A stretch of 5,634 nucleotides of DNA from Candidatus Bathyarchaeota archaeon (GCA_014729935.1 WJJB01000439.1:1-5634); one strand, 5' to 3'. Shown: positions 1-5,634, counted from the stretch's first letter. Numbers and translations are program-made. Notes: generated from the sequence alone by a model not told the origin.

Positions 1-290
1 ATGAAGGGGATGACATATGGGTAAATTTCAAGATACCCGGCGTGGGTGTTCATTGCTTGGAAATCAAGGATGGAGCCGTGAAGCACCTCGCTACCTTGGT
101 GGAAGAACCGACAGTGACCATCACGACCGATCGGGAGACAGCCGTGGGTGTAATCTCGGGAAGCGTGGATCCCGTGGAAGCCTATAGTGCAGGTAAATTG
201 AAGCTTGAAGGGAACTTGGCTAAAGCCACGGGATTGGTCCTGTTATTGAACGTCGTGGGAGATGAATTTGGACTGGAACTGGACGCGTGA
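1..290 (+). CDS. SCP2 sterol-binding domain protein, 3' part (5' end outside window)
   Basis: The reading frame is already open at base 3 and ends at TGA 288-290, so only about the last 95 codons are visible; the GTG at 42 is internal, because family-like sequence (DIWVNFKIPG) precedes it. The visible part matches the C-terminal half of the sterol carrier protein 2 fold: a strand ending in a D-G turn, a TVTITTDRET strand-helix segment, a helix reading SVDPVEAYSAGKLKLEGNL and a final hydrophobic helix (residues KATGLVLLLN). SCP2 domains form a hydrophobic pocket that binds lipids or other apolar ligands, and in prokaryotes they occur alone or fused to enzymes; what lies at the missing N-terminus cannot be told. 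The next gene starts 15 bases downstream on the same strand, so they are probably cotranscribed. The domain call is firm, but the ligand and physiological role are unknown. Confidence 0.85.
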   Translation, partial: EGDDIWVNFKIPGVGVHCLEIKDGAVKHLATLVEEPTVTITTDRETAVGVISGSVDPVEAYSAGKLKLEGNLAKATGLVLLLNVVGDEFGLELDA

Positions 291-305
291 TGGGTTGGGA
301 GTCAC

Positions 306-1076
306 ATGAAACTTCTCTATCTCGGTCACGCGGGCATCCTTGTCAAGCATCAGGGAACCACGGTTGCCATCGATCCCTTCATTTCAGGCTCTTTTCTATG
401 GAACGGGAAGATAAACGTGTACCGTGGAGAAAGCCCATGGATTGGAAAAGAAGGAAGCATCCAGCGATTCATTGATGCTTTCGGGGCCCAGATCGATGCG
501 GTAGCCATTACCCATGCACATCTCGACCATTTCGACCCACCCACCATCATGGCATTGATCAATCATGATTTGGAAATACAGGTAATTGCACCGTATCCTG
601 TCGTTGATTGGTTGCAGGCAAGCTCCATCTTGGATCCTGCCATCACGAAGTTCCTGGCTCCCGTGATGTGGAATGAAACTTTAACCGTGGAGGGTCCTGG
701 AGGCGAACTTGAGGTGATCGTGATGCCAAATCCAGGAATTCCCAGGGAATCAAGACCCTACCGGGTGGGATACTTGGTTGCCCCTCCAAGCAAACCCGGA
801 GTTGCACACGTGGGTGATGCCCACTCGAACGGTCCTTGGGAGCATTGCCGATCCCGGGTGAAATCCCTGGTGACATGGGGAAGGAAAGACAGGATCGAGA
901 CTATCAATTATTTCAAACCGCATGGATTGCTATCGACATGGTGGATTCACTGGGAGCGATTCATCCCTGGTAATTTCACGTGTAGCCAAGATCCTGATAT
1001 ATTCGTGAACGATGCAAGAGCTGCTGGAGTTGAATCTGGCGTGCTTGATTACAAAACATGGACTGATGCGTGGTGA
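306..1076 (+). CDS. Metallo-beta-lactamase-fold hydrolase, UlaG/NAPE-PLD-like
   Basis: This encodes a 256-residue cytosolic protein with no signal peptide or membrane segment. The N-terminus MKLLYLGHAG (H8), the strand AIDPF (D23) and the metal motif THAHLDHFD (H70, H72, D74, H75) are typical of the UlaG / NAPE-PLD / UPF0173 branch of the metallo-beta-lactamase superfamily. The bridging aspartate is in HVGDAH (D171) and the final histidine in WWIHWERF (H215), which resembles the H-W-G-T-F element of NAPE-PLD-like proteins. Related enzymes hydrolyse sugar lactones (UlaG) or phosphodiesters (NAPE-PLD). Oddly, the place where the family usually has a P-A-x-H histidine reads PNPGIPRE (141-148), so one metal ligand seems to be missing. 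The ATG at 306 has a GGGAG at 297-301, 4 bases ahead. The next gene follows after 4 bases, which supports an operon with the SCP2 and GH4 genes. Fold is confident; substrate unknown. Confidence 0.85.
   Translation: MKLLYLGHAGILVKHQGTTVAIDPFISGSFLWNGKINVYRGESPWIGKEGSIQRFIDAFGAQIDAVAITHAHLDHFDPPTIMALINHDLEIQVIAPYPVVDWLQASSILDPAITKFLAPVMWNETLTVEGPGGELEVIVMPNPGIPRESRPYRVGYLVAPPSKPGVAHVGDAHSNGPWEHCRSRVKSLVTWGRKDRIETINYFKPHGLLSTWWIHWERFIPGNFTCSQDPDIFVNDARAAGVESGVLDYKTWTDAW
1072..1076 (+). promoter_or_regulatory. Ribosome-binding site deciding the GH4 start
   Basis: GGTGA, 4 bases before ATG 1081, is complementary to the UCACC of an archaeal 16S rRNA tail, and it overlaps the stop codon of the preceding gene. 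It supports 1081 as the start over the in-frame ATG at 1012, which would add 23 residues unlike the family in front of the NAD-binding strand. Confidence 0.6.
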
Positions 1077-1080
1077 ATTA

Positions 1081-2475
1081 ATGAAAATCACATTTATAGG
1101 TGCTGGATCGATCGTTTTCGCCAAGAAAGTCATCAAGGATTTACTCACCTTTCCAAAGATGCGAGAAGATACTCTAATTATCTTGGAGGATATTGACAAG
1201 CATCGGTTGGATCTGATGCATGCATATTTCCAGAAATACAAGGAGGATAATCCCCGCCTTCTCGAAGGAGTTACCTTCGAGGCAACTACCGATCAAAAGA
1301 AAGCTATTGATGAAGCAAAATATGTCATTTCTGCGATCCAAGTTGGATCATTGGATGCCTATAAGCTGGATCTTGAGATTCCATTGAAGCATGGTATCAC
1401 CCAGACCGTGGGTGACACGCTCGGACCTGGTGGGGTGTTCAGGGGATTGAGAACCATGAATGCATTTGAATCTATCTTGGAAGACATTAAGGACGTTGGA
1501 TTTCAAGGCGGGAAGCAAGGCAATGAACGAGGGTTCGCACAGAAGCCCCTTTTCTTGAATTACACGAATCCCATGGCAATCAATACGTGGTATTGCAATT
1601 TAATCATGCCTGGGTCCACGGTTGGCTTGTGCCACGGAGTTCAGGGAACTGCCAATCTGCTACGCATGTATGTTGGTGCTGCGCCAGGGGAATTCTATTA
1701 CCTGGCAGCTGGAATCAACCACATGGCATGGTTTCTCGAGATTTGGTTTAAAGATTCATTTACACCTGGCTCTGACTGGATAAATGCCTATCCCATTTTG
1801 TGGGAACATTTCGAGGAGGAGCCCGAAATCATGGGTAGTGAAAAAGTTCGTTGGGATATGATGAAAGCCACCGGCTTTTTCATGACCGAATCCAGCGGGC
1901 ACCTTAGCGAGTACCTGCCCTATTATCGCAAGCGAAAAGATCTCTTGGAAAAATTCAAGGGTGCTGATACGGGTTTCGATAGCTTGGAGCATGCGGAGTA
2001 TTACAAGTCCAACATCCGAAAAGCGAGCACACTAGAAGAGGAATTCACGGAAGAATTGAATAAGGATCATCTATCATTCGAAACGAATTCATCTAGCGAG
2101 TATTGCGCGCATGTAATCAATGCCATCGAAACAAACTCCCCCTTCAGGTTCAATGGAAATATCATGAATCACAATGCATCTTTCATAACGAATCTTCCAA
2201 GAGGATGCTGCGTGGAGGTACCGATCTTCGTTGACACAGGTGGCTTGCACCCGGAAGGTGGAATTAGCCTACCAATACAATGTCAAGCTCTTTGCATGAG
2301 CAATATCATGGTGCAAAAGGCTACCGTTGAGGGATTCTTGGAAAGGGACAAGGAGAAGATATACCATGCTGTCATGCTCGATCCAAATACCGCTTCGATT
2401 TGTTCACCAGGTGAAATCCGGGAAATGGTTTCGGAGATGTTTGAATCGCAGGAAAGGTGGCTTCCGGGTTTTTGA
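1081..2475 (+). CDS. Family 4 glycoside hydrolase (GH4), NAD- and metal-dependent, CHG-motif type
   Basis: This is a complete 464-residue protein, usual for GH4. These cytosolic enzymes cleave glycosides by an oxidation-elimination-reduction route using bound NAD+ and a divalent metal such as Mn2+. The start MKITFIGAGS holds the Rossmann dinucleotide motif (G7, G9, S10), followed by an LEDIDKHRL strand-helix. N163 in NYTNPMA, C184-H185 in GLCHGVQGT and H214 in GINHMAW are the family's substrate- and metal-binding elements, and TESSGHLSEYLPYY (269-282) is another GH4 block. The CHG variant of the Cys-His motif has been associated with alpha-glucuronidase-type members, as opposed to CHSV (alpha-galactosidase), CDMP (6-phospho-alpha-glucosidase) or CNVP/CNIP (6-phospho-beta-glucosidase), so a uronic-acid substrate is possible. 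The lack of CDMP/CNxP argues against phosphorylated sugars. The start is ATG 1081, 4 bases after the metallo-hydrolase gene. A run of five T at 2469-2473 reaches into the stop codon and may help termination. Family is very secure; substrate is inference. Confidence 0.95.
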   Translation: MKITFIGAGSIVFAKKVIKDLLTFPKMREDTLIILEDIDKHRLDLMHAYFQKYKEDNPRLLEGVTFEATTDQKKAIDEAKYVISAIQVGSLDAYKLDLEIPLKHGITQTVGDTLGPGGVFRGLRTMNAFESILEDIKDVGFQGGKQGNERGFAQKPLFLNYTNPMAINTWYCNLIMPGSTVGLCHGVQGTANLLRMYVGAAPGEFYYLAAGINHMAWFLEIWFKDSFTPGSDWINAYPILWEHFEEEPEIMGSEKVRWDMMKATGFFMTESSGHLSEYLPYYRKRKDLLEKFKGADTGFDSLEHAEYYKSNIRKASTLEEEFTEELNKDHLSFETNSSSEYCAHVINAIETNSPFRFNGNIMNHNASFITNLPRGCCVEVPIFVDTGGLHPEGGISLPIQCQALCMSNIMVQKATVEGFLERDKEKIYHAVMLDPNTASICSPGEIREMVSEMFESQERWLPGF

Positions 2476-2497
2476 GTATCCAAGAAAGACGACAAGA

Positions 2498-4525
2498 TCA
2501 CCTTCCGGTATCCTTGGTGGAACTTCTCGCTTTTCTTTTCAATGCGCGTTTCGATGTAATTCTCAACGGCCAATAGATCGCGTGAAATATCACCATGGGA
2601 ATGAAGAGCAGGTACCAGTATTCGTCGAAATAATCCTTCCTATTATCGAACCATCCGAAGGCAAAATCGGTCAAGTCAAGAAAACCGTCATAATCGGTAG
2701 CCCTGGGGCGATCACCCACCATGACAGCGAAATCATGGACGGCATTCTTGAACGCGGTGTTATTGGAGATCTGCAAGTTTGACCAGAGGTATTCGTGCCA
2801 TGCATAGGGGCAAATCACCTTGATGCCGTATTGGTACATGCTTTTCAACATGAACATGTAATTTTCGTAGCTTTGGTCACGGCGACTTCCAATGTTCCAC
2901 TCGAAAATGCCCCAGTTGAAATCCGCCCGGTTATTTATCTCCTTGAAGACTCCAGGCTCTATCAAGCCATACCTCGTGATACCGATGGTTCCATTCTCGA
3001 TATCCGCAGTTTCTAGTGGGTCGCACCGGTGATACCGGGCTTTATCACTCCCAGGCGTGGAGAGAATCTGGTGGGAATAGATTTTATTTTTTGGAATCCC
3101 GACATCAACCAGCCAACTCGCCTCCGCCTCAACATTCTGCTTCACGTGAAAGATCCTGAAATCCGTCCATTCCTCCCACCATGGATTGCTCTTTATCGCT
3201 TTCCTTGGTGGATCTACCGAACCGAAACTGGCAAAGGCAAGGTTGAATTTGTCATTAAGCTCGGATATGGTGCTATATTTGGCTTGCAACCATTCTTGGA
3301 ATTCTTGGATCACGAGCGGATTGTAATCGAAATATGAATCGTAATCATCTACCAAATCGTCAAACTCGTGATAATTCGTGTGTTCAAGATGGATTTCCGA
3401 ATCCATAGAGCATCCAACGAATAGATCGGGATATGCATCCATGAAATCCTTCAGTATTGTTCCAGCGATCTTAACATTCTGTTCCCTGTAGGGGTAAATT
3501 TGTGAATACTTCGATAAGGTAAACAAGCGGGGTTTCAATGGAAGTTCCAGTTCAGCTTGAGATGCAGGCACCGAGTTATTATTCTGGTCCCATTGCACGT
3601 TCGAATCATTATCTGCCCACAGGTCGGTTACAATGCTGGATTTGTTGGTATTCTTCCATCCTTCCATTCCCCAGTTACCACCGTTCATGTGGAAAAGCAC
3701 GGGGATGGAATAGTTCACTGAAAAATTCAACTTGTAGTATAGGCTGGAAAAGGGATTAAATGTCCAATTATCAATTGCACCGTTGAGCTCACCCATGTAC
3801 CAGCAACTGGCTGAAAAGCCAATCTTGACATAATCCGAGCCGTTACCAAGTTCTTCCTTGAAATAGCTAATATTGCTCGTGTAGGATGACGTGTCTTCCC
3901 ATATGGGTAAAATATACATCATGTTATTCTCGTTGGGAGGACCATTCACGCCGGGATAGAGCTGGTACGGGTTGAAATAATATGGTGCAAGGGTGGGTTG
4001 GATGAGGGAGTAAGAAACTAGGACCGGTGCCATAATGAGGGCACACGTGATCGACGCCAAGGCATACTTGTAGTACCTTTGTTTCATCACCCGGGGGGGT
4101 CTCCTTGAACGCATGTTCGGGACCATTGCCACGAGCCACAGCCCCACCAATCCCAAGATTCCGCCTATGTACCATCCTGCACCGATGTAAAAAGATGCAG
4201 ACAGGAGGATCACGTTTATAACGATAAAAGTTGCCTGGGGCTTGCGACCAGGTATCATGGGTAGTATTGCGAACGATAGTAGCAGGATGGGAACAAGCGT
4301 GAATAAAACTCCAGATATATTAGTATCGAAATTCCAAAACGATGCAGAGAAGAATTCCATGAGATTAACCCTACCTATCGCCGCGGAGATCACTTGGACA
4401 AGAATGGTGATCTCGCCGGCTATCCAGGTGAATATTCCTGCCAGGTACATGATCCGGAGTGGTGAGCGTGTGGTGGTATCCGGCATGAAACTTGAAAATG
4501 GTATAGTCTTCCTTTTTCTTGCCAT
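2498..4525 (-). CDS. Membrane-anchored extracellular glycoside hydrolase, GH42/GH-A-like
   Basis: This is a 675-residue protein that I do not recognise as a named enzyme. A basic start (MARKRK) precedes five hydrophobic segments at about 25-50, 71-92, 98-115, 117-135 and 154-176. Residues 180-635 form one long domain, and a sixth segment at about 636-655 leads to a basic tail (SKRALKRKARSS). Arg/Lys-rich loops (93-96, 138-153, tail) fit the positive-inside rule and put the big domain outside. That domain has ten N-x-S/T sequons (N218, 228, 253, 267, 271, 294, 306, 316, 511, 588). Within it, SMDSE (373-377), FQEWLQAKYSTISELNDKF (409-427) and the following PP...NPWWEEWTDFR resemble the GH42 beta-galactosidase barrel, where a D-N-E glutamate is the acid/base and an F-x-x-W-L-x-x-K-Y-x-x-x-x-x-L-N segment follows. 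E377 is the likely acid/base and E542 (IFEWN) a possible nucleophile. The start at 4525 lacks a clear ribosome-binding site. The gene is convergent with GH4 at 22 bases. Glycosidase role is likely; substrate unknown. Confidence 0.75.
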   Translation of the reverse strand: MARKRKTIPFSSFMPDTTTRSPLRIMYLAGIFTWIAGEITILVQVISAAIGRVNLMEFFSASFWNFDTNISGVLFTLVPILLLSFAILPMIPGRKPQATFIVINVILLSASFYIGAGWYIGGILGLVGLWLVAMVPNMRSRRPPRVMKQRYYKYALASITCALIMAPVLVSYSLIQPTLAPYYFNPYQLYPGVNGPPNENNMMYILPIWEDTSSYTSNISYFKEELGNGSDYVKIGFSASCWYMGELNGAIDNWTFNPFSSLYYKLNFSVNYSIPVLFHMNGGNWGMEGWKNTNKSSIVTDLWADNDSNVQWDQNNNSVPASQAELELPLKPRLFTLSKYSQIYPYREQNVKIAGTILKDFMDAYPDLFVGCSMDSEIHLEHTNYHEFDDLVDDYDSYFDYNPLVIQEFQEWLQAKYSTISELNDKFNLAFASFGSVDPPRKAIKSNPWWEEWTDFRIFHVKQNVEAEASWLVDVGIPKNKIYSHQILSTPGSDKARYHRCDPLETADIENGTIGITRYGLIEPGVFKEINNRADFNWGIFEWNIGSRRDQSYENYMFMLKSMYQYGIKVICPYAWHEYLWSNLQISNNTAFKNAVHDFAVMVGDRPRATDYDGFLDLTDFAFGWFDNRKDYFDEYWYLLFIPMVIFHAIYWPLRITSKRALKRKARSSTKDTGR

Positions 4526-4572
4526 GAAATAATCATCGCTTATTATTGGTCGTGGATAGATTCCAAGCTGCT

Positions 4573-4586
4573 AATTCAATTGAATT
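4573..4586. repeat. 14-base perfect palindrome AATTCAATTGAATT
   Basis: The sequence equals its own reverse complement and lies 48-61 bases upstream of the start codon of the minus-strand membrane glycosidase. That is where an archaeal operator or core promoter would be expected for that gene. Its AT-rich content means it could also be a chance palindrome or part of the TATA/BRE region. Confidence 0.4.
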
Positions 4587-4593
4587 CCGATGC

Positions 4594-4629
4594 AAGAACC
4601 TGCCCCGCGGCTGCTTGCCGGTTCTTTTT
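4594..4629 (+). terminator. Hairpin followed by T run, terminator-like
   Basis: AAGAACC (4594-4600) pairs perfectly with GGTTCTT (4620-4626), enclosing a 19-base GC-rich loop with an internal CCGCGG, and three more T follow, giving five T in a row (4625-4629). It looks like a plus-strand terminator, but no plus-strand gene lies just upstream, so its purpose is unclear. It could end read-through or an unannotated short transcript, or be coincidental. Confidence 0.3.
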
Positions 4630-4755
4630 CCATCGCGCAGGCAAAATAACCGAACACGCGTGATTGCTTCCGGTATTATCGGTGCACTATCTTACTTCGC
4701 GTCAAGAATATTAAAGATTAAGGACGGGTGTAGTTCACGGGAGTGATGGCGGAGC

Positions 4756-4774
4756 GCGTAATACGGTATTACGC
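4756..4774. promoter_or_regulatory. Inverted repeat GCGTAATAC-G-GTATTACGC, probable operator
   Basis: This is a perfect inverted repeat with 9-base arms (4756-4764 and 4766-4774) around a single central G. It contains two of the five CGTAATAC half-sites in this region. Its dyad symmetry and position before the Moco gene are typical of a dimeric transcription factor site. No regulator with a known matching motif comes to mind. Confidence 0.65.
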
Positions 4775-4785
4775 CGTAATACGGC
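4773..4785. promoter_or_regulatory. Third half-site, itself palindromic GCCGTA-A-TACGGC
   Basis: A third CGTAATAC (4775-4782) follows the first dyad directly, so that three half-sites start at 4757, 4766 and 4775, a 9-base step with alternating orientation. The second and third copies also form an inverted repeat (4766-4782, centre 4774). The flanking bases make a separate 13-base palindrome with a central A. Confidence 0.55.
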
Positions 4786-4796
4786 TTGGGATTCGA

Positions 4797-4819
4797 TCCG
4801 TAATACAGCGTATTACGGA
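4797..4819. promoter_or_regulatory. Inverted repeat TCCGTAATAC-AGC-GTATTACGGA, probable operator
   Basis: This has perfect 10-base arms (4797-4806 and 4810-4819) around AGC. It repeats the same half-site as the dyad at 4756-4774, with 3 rather than 1 bases between arms. The two dyad centres (4765 and 4808) are 43 bases apart, close to four turns of B-DNA, so bound dimers would sit on the same face. The site ends 62 bases before the Moco enzyme's start codon. Confidence 0.65.
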
Positions 4820-4841
4820 AGATGAGTGCAAGGGAAAGGAA

Positions 4842-4850
4842 TCAAATATC
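4842..4850 (+). promoter_or_regulatory. Candidate archaeal TATA box for the Moco enzyme gene
   Basis: TCAAATATC follows a purine-rich stretch (4831-4840) that could serve as a BRE. Transcription about 25 bases downstream would start near 4872 and give a very short leader before ATG 4882. The operator cluster would then lie just upstream of the core promoter, a usual place for archaeal activators. The match to the TATA consensus is only moderate. Confidence 0.3.
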
Positions 4851-4881
4851 ACCATAGTCCATAATGCAGTGAAGGGACTCC

Positions 4882-5454
4882 ATGAATGATACCAAACTAA
4901 ATCGCATCCCTCCCGGGCAACATGTAACGAAACAATTTCCCGTCTTGCAGCACGGGAGGGTGGTACACCTTGATAGGGAAGATTACACGCTGGAAATTAC
5001 AGGCTTGGTTCAATTGCCCACCATGCTTGATCTTGACGGGATCTTGGCATTACCAAGAACCACCCGAACAGTTGACATCCATTGCGTGACCTCATGGAGC
5101 AAGTTGGACACGAAGTGGGGGGGTGTTCAGTTCAGGGAAATCACGGCACTTGTCAAGCCCTTAAAGGAGGCACGCCACGTGATCATGCATTGCGCGGACG
5201 GTGGTTTCACGACCAGCCTTCCCATAGAGCCAATGATGGATGATGACGTGCTCTTGGCATATGAATACAATGGAAAGCCATTAAACGATGCACATGGTGG
5301 TCCAGTTCGCGTGTTGGTCCCCAAGCGTTATTTTTATAAGAGCGCAAAGTGGCTAACCGGCCTTGAATTCACCAAGGAGGATTCCCTTGGATTTTGGGAG
5401 CGAGGGGGGTATTCAAACAGCGCAGACCCGTGGAAGGAAGAACGGTATGCCTGA
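4882..5454 (+). CDS. Sulfite-oxidase-family molybdopterin-dependent oxidoreductase
   Basis: This is a 190-residue protein made of the Moco-binding (oxidoreductase molybdopterin) domain alone, without the C-terminal dimerisation domain, heme domain or Tat signal peptide of classical sulfite oxidases and MsrP/YedY, so it is probably cytosolic. Family marks are the N-terminal RIPPGQHVTKQFPVLQHG, the YTLEITGLV strand, DIHCVTSWSK with C68 as the expected molybdenum-ligating cysteine, HCADGG (103-108), HGGPVRVLVPKRYFYKSAKWL (138-158) and a C-terminal FWERGGYSNSADPWKEERY block that shows the gene is complete. It fits the small archaeal/bacterial branch of the family, whose substrates are mostly unknown; oxygen-atom transfer to or from a small molecule or protein is the general chemistry. 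ATG 4882 is supported by the conserved N-terminus starting right after it; a GAAGGGA at 4871-4877 is a weak ribosome-binding site. No redox partner or Moco synthesis gene is in view. The inverted-repeat cluster upstream suggests specific regulation. Confidence 0.9.
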   Translation: MNDTKLNRIPPGQHVTKQFPVLQHGRVVHLDREDYTLEITGLVQLPTMLDLDGILALPRTTRTVDIHCVTSWSKLDTKWGGVQFREITALVKPLKEARHVIMHCADGGFTTSLPIEPMMDDDVLLAYEYNGKPLNDAHGGPVRVLVPKRYFYKSAKWLTGLEFTKEDSLGFWERGGYSNSADPWKEERYA

Positions 5455-5475
5455 GCATGGCCACCTAACGCCTAG

Positions 5476-5634
5476 TATCCATGGATGTGTCCCGATTGTG
5501 GCATGCACCATAAGCGGGATGAGAATTCTGCGAAAAACGTCGGGAAGGAAGGAAAACGCATCTTGCGGGAAGAAAGGAATATAAAAATTATTAAATCATC
5601 TACCGTGGGAACCACGGGAAGTCACGCTTCTGGA
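5476..5634 (+). pseudogene. tnpB: TnpB (IS200/IS605-type OrfB) C-terminal remnant, runs off the window
   Basis: A frame opens just after an in-frame TAG (5473-5475) and stays open to the last base. It begins WMCPDCGMHHKRDENSAKN (5482-5538) and later reads TVGTTGSHASG at the edge. This matches the end of TnpB: the second C-P-x-C-G half of the four-cysteine zinc finger (cysteine codons at 5488 and 5497), the RuvC-III motif with its catalytic aspartate (the D-R-D-x-N-A-A-x-N block, here K-R-D-E-N-S-A-K-N, Asp codon at 5518), then the T-V-G-T-T-type tail. The first zinc-finger half, RuvC I and II and the whole N-terminal domain are absent: only 21 bases separate the TAG-bounded frame from the intact Moco gene. 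It is therefore a 5'-truncated, non-functional piece. The mobile-element right end and any omega RNA would lie beyond the window. A standalone small zinc-ribbon protein from the ATG at 5485 is possible but lacks a ribosome-binding site. Confidence 0.8.

Larger units (their letters stand above)
4526..4881. other. Gene-free divergent regulatory region, 356 bases
   Basis: This lies between the start of the membrane glycosidase (minus strand) and the Moco enzyme (plus strand), so it must carry both promoters. I find no convincing protein: the one small open frame on the plus strand (4546-4746) starts with a non-ATG codon, has no family-like pattern and runs through the structured elements. From left to right it holds a 14-base perfect palindrome, a hairpin with a T run, the CGTAATAC inverted-repeat cluster and a candidate TATA box. 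Each is listed separately. Confidence 0.8.

Noticed and set aside
1012..1080. Longer GH4 start at ATG 1012
   Set aside because: It would overlap the metallo-hydrolase gene by 65 bases and add residues before the MKITFIGAGS start typical of the family; GGTGA favours 1081.
4670..4682. CCGGTATTATCGG as a sixth, degenerate half-site of the array
   Set aside because: It shares GTATTA but has an extra base before CG and lies 75 bases from the cluster, so chance is as likely.
4546..4746. 66-codon plus-strand open frame in the divergent region
   Set aside because: Non-ATG start, no ribosome-binding site, no family-like sequence, and it runs through the palindrome and hairpin.
4725..4805. tRNA-like pieces: GGGTGTAGTTCACGG recalling a D-arm and GGGATTCGATCC recalling a T-loop
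   Set aside because: The five-base T-stem around TTCGATC does not pair, no acceptor stem closes, and the segment between is filled by the CGTAATAC inverted repeats.
4756..4819. Inverted repeats as ends of the mobile element that left the TnpB piece
   Set aside because: An intact Moco gene lies between them and the TnpB remnant, and the short promoter-proximal half-site array looks like an operator, not an IS end.
5447..5584. 45-codon frame starting with ATG inside the end of the Moco gene, preceded by GGAAGGAAG
   Set aside because: The purine run is coding sequence of the conserved W-K-E-E tail, the product has no recognisable pattern, and it overlaps the TnpB remnant, which reads as a known family in another frame.

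Overview
This window most likely comes from an archaeon of moderate GC content, but the lineage cannot be fixed from 5.6 kb. Three things point to archaea: start regions with short GGTGA-type or no ribosome-binding sites, a putative surface enzyme with ten N-x-S/T sequons in its predicted outside part, and the absence of a recognisable bacterial -35/-10 promoter. An uncultured lineage such as an Asgard or Thermoplasmata-type archaeon is possible. That is inference.

Layout. Positions 1-2475 hold a tight plus-strand operon of three genes: the 3' part of an SCP2 (sterol carrier protein 2) domain gene, a UlaG/NAPE-PLD-like metallo-beta-lactamase-fold hydrolase, and a complete family 4 glycoside hydrolase (GH4). 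The gaps are 15 and 4 bases. Convergent to it, 22 bases away, lies a large minus-strand gene (4525-2498). It encodes a polytopic membrane protein whose outside part looks like a GH42-type glycoside hydrolase. A 356-base gene-free divergent region (4526-4881) follows. It carries a compact cluster of five copies of the 8-mer CGTAATAC in alternating orientation, a separate 14-base perfect palindrome, and a hairpin followed by a T run. To its right, on the plus strand, is a small sulfite-oxidase-family molybdopterin (Moco) enzyme (4882-5454). Only 21 bases after that gene, a 5'-truncated remnant of a TnpB (IS200/IS605 OrfB) gene begins and runs off the window end.

How the parts may work together. 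The two glycoside hydrolases suggest glycan or uronide processing: the membrane enzyme would act outside the cell and GH4 inside. The GH4 carries the CHG variant of the active-site motif that has been linked to uronic-acid glycosides. The metallo-hydrolase beside it belongs to a superfamily that includes sugar-lactone hydrolases, but it seems to lack one usual metal-binding histidine. The Moco enzyme is a separate unit, and the inverted-repeat cluster 63 bases upstream of its start is probably a transcription-factor binding array. No CRISPR array, tRNA or rRNA was found. The most interesting items are the inverted-repeat cluster, the anchored glycosidase architecture and the TnpB remnant.
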